Below the pieces are notes generated by a model, which was not told the origin of the DNA, searched no databases, and saw only the letters and a list, made by a program, of their open reading frames with translations. The translations under genes and the position numbers were made by a program. 5,930 nucleotides of DNA from Pelotomaculum sp. (lineage in GTDB: Bacteria > Bacillota > Desulfotomaculia > Desulfotomaculales > Pelotomaculaceae): contig JALHFC010000179.1 of assembly GCA_022839445.1 (NCBI GenBank), forward strand, positions 1-5,930. Reading direction: 5' to 3'. Numbering within the stretch: position 1 is the stretch's first letter; each line of letters begins with the position of its first letter. Below are positions 4,567 through 5,930 of the stretch, in pieces.

Positions 4567-5930
4567 GTGAAATTATCCTATATACCCAGGATTATCCTGG
4601 CGGTAGCCATGCCGCTGTTATTTTTATGGCCTGTAATGATCGCTAAGCCTGCCGGCGCCGCAACCACGGCGCCGGGTACTGTCCGGGTGGCCCTAGTTAG
4701 GCAGGTCGATGCTGTAACTTTTAAAACAAGTGGTGATTACCAGTTGATTGACCGGTCAACGGGTAAGGAATTTAAGCTAAGCCGGGATGAAAACTGGCGA
4801 CTGGAGCTGGATAACGGAAGGATTGGGCTACAGAGTCTGTCACGCCGTCTTGGTCCTTTTATTGGTCCGGTTTCAGTTGCTGAATCAAGTTTTGGCGCAT
4901 GTATCGTTACAGGAAGCGGCGAGAAATACATTAAAACGTCTGTTGAAGGTCTGCTAGCGATTAACGGGGAAGGACAGGCTGCTTCGCTAAACAAACCGGC
5001 AAGCCCGTCGGTCATATCTGCCGGGGGAACGGTCACCACCCTGGCATCGTCCGGGGGTCTAAACCTGGTTACCTTAAACACGGGCGCGAGTACCGGCAGG
5101 TACCGCGGCAACATGGAATTCCAAGTGGAAAATGGTAAATTAACCGTAATCAATGAGCTAAATATAGAAGATTACCTGTGCGGTGTGGTGCCGGTGGAAG
5201 CGTATGCGACATGGCCGGCCGAAGCGCTTAAAGCCCAGGCGGTGGCGGCCCGCAACTTTGCCATGCGGCGCGTCGAAACTACCAGGGGGCAGAGTTATAG
5301 CCTGACAAACGACATCACCACTCAGGTTTATGGTGGTTACGATGTCGAAACGCCGGCTACCAACCAGGCGGTGAAAGAAACCAGCGGCCTTATTATGCTT
5401 TGCCAGGGCAAATTGATTGACGCGTTTTTCCATTCCAGTAGCGGGGGTTGCACTGAAAACAGTGAGGATGTCTGGAGCGGCACGCTGCCATACATAAAAG
5501 GTAAAGCCGATCCTTATACCAAAAACCCAAGTTTAGACTGCTGGCAGAAAGATTACACTGTTGCCGAGCTTATAGAGAAGCTTGGGAAAAAAGGTTACCG
5601 GTTTAACAAGATAACGGATATTGAGGAGTTGACCCGAACACCCTCCGGTCAAAGGGTACAAAGAATTGCAGTCAAAGGCCTGGGTTCCGATGGAAAGCCT
5701 TTGCGTGTGGAGATATTTAATGCCGACAACGTAAGGATTGCTCTTGGTTTAAACAGCGCTTTATTTACATTGAAAAAAGTGTACGACAAAGACAAGAATC
5801 TTGCCGCGGTGAGCATAAACGGAATGGGTTTGGGCCACGGCCTGGGGATGCCCCAATGGGGGGCTTACGGTATGGCCGTGAAAGGTTATAACTACCAGGA
5901 TATTTTGAAATACTATTATACCGGAATCAA
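4567..5930 (+). CDS. SpoIID/LytB-family secreted protein, 3' end cut by the window edge
   Basis: SpoIID is the lytic transglycosylase that, with SpoIIP and SpoIIM, thins peptidoglycan so the mother-cell membrane can engulf the forespore; LytB relatives enhance amidases. The 454 residues present begin with a Sec signal peptide: MKLSYIPR, a hydrophobic core to about residue 26, and an AGAA cleavage region near 29-32. A variable region of about 160 residues follows, then the SpoIID domain: INELNIEDYLCGVVPVE with the probable catalytic Glu210, WPAEALKAQAVAARNFA, FHSSSGGCTENSEDVW (His289 and Cys295, a motif tied to metal binding in clostridial SpoIID), and GHGLGMPQWGAYGMA (423-437). The window ends at ILKYYYTGI, usually close to the end of the domain. 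GTG at 4567 is chosen because of GGAGGG 7 nt upstream and the signal peptide. It is longer than B. subtilis SpoIID (about 343 residues) and sits beside ruv/que genes rather than the classic spoIID site, so it may be a paralogue; I give no symbol. Confidence 0.85.
   Translation, partial: MKLSYIPRIILAVAMPLLFLWPVMIAKPAGAATTAPGTVRVALVRQVDAVTFKTSGDYQLIDRSTGKEFKLSRDENWRLELDNGRIGLQSLSRRLGPFIGPVSVAESSFGACIVTGSGEKYIKTSVEGLLAINGEGQAASLNKPASPSVISAGGTVTTLASSGGLNLVTLNTGASTGRYRGNMEFQVENGKLTVINELNIEDYLCGVVPVEAYATWPAEALKAQAVAARNFAMRRVETTRGQSYSLTNDITTQVYGGYDVETPATNQAVKETSGLIMLCQGKLIDAFFHSSSGGCTENSEDVWSGTLPYIKGKADPYTKNPSLDCWQKDYTVAELIEKLGKKGYRFNKITDIEELTRTPSGQRVQRIAVKGLGSDGKPLRVEIFNADNVRIALGLNSALFTLKKVYDKDKNLAAVSINGMGLGHGLGMPQWGAYGMAVKGYNYQDILKYYYTGI

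Noticed and set aside
4737..5433. Minus-strand open frames across the SpoIID-like gene
   Set aside because: They are antisense shadows of a clearly conserved plus-strand gene, with no ribosome binding sites or recognisable domains.
1..5930. Mobile element, CRISPR array, defence system or RNA gene
   Set aside because: No transposase, terminal repeats, regularly spaced repeats, tRNA-like cloverleaf or riboswitch-like conserved core was seen; the gene set is ordinary chromosomal content.

Overview
The window reads as chromosome of a spore-forming, Gram-positive anaerobe, most likely a Clostridia member of the Peptococcaceae type (Desulfotomaculum/Pelotomaculum-like). This rests on protein style, on gene order (yebC, BofC-like gene, ruvC, ruvA, ruvB, queH, DUF2905, SpoIID-family gene), on mixed ATG/GTG/TTG starts with strong Shine-Dalgarno sites, and on moderate GC. 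The species is inference. All genes lie on the plus strand. I found no tRNA, rRNA, CRISPR array, insertion sequence or phage gene.

Layout: 1-672 is the body of yebC, cut by the left edge and closed by an intrinsic terminator. 801-1433 is a membrane-anchored BofC-like sporulation protein with its own terminator and a candidate sigma-G-type promoter. A perfect GAAC-N4-GTTC palindrome (LexA/DinR type) then precedes the Holliday-junction set ruvC (1587-2075), ruvA (2072-2546) and ruvB (2577-3587). After a small inverted repeat come queH (about 3671-4238, the last step of queuosine synthesis) and a directly abutting small membrane protein of the DUF2905 family (4239-4454), closed by a terminator. 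A candidate sigma-E-type promoter leads into a secreted SpoIID/LytB-family protein (4567 to the right edge, incomplete).

The genes cover DNA repair (ruvCAB), tRNA modification (queH), translation or gene regulation (yebC) and sporulation (BofC-like and SpoIID-like). This echoes the Bacillus subtilis neighbourhood where bofC, ruvA, ruvB, queA and tgt lie close together, so queA and tgt may follow to the right.

The most notable observation is that two of these conserved genes are broken by discrete lesions while their neighbours are clean. ruvA has lost about 40 codons of its central helix-hairpin-helix domain and changes frame at the junction. queH carries an exact 13-bp tandem duplication that shifts the frame; removing one copy restores a normal QueH. 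Either this strain has decaying ruvA and queH, or the assembly is faulty here; the sequence alone cannot decide. I did not find a previously undescribed multi-gene system.
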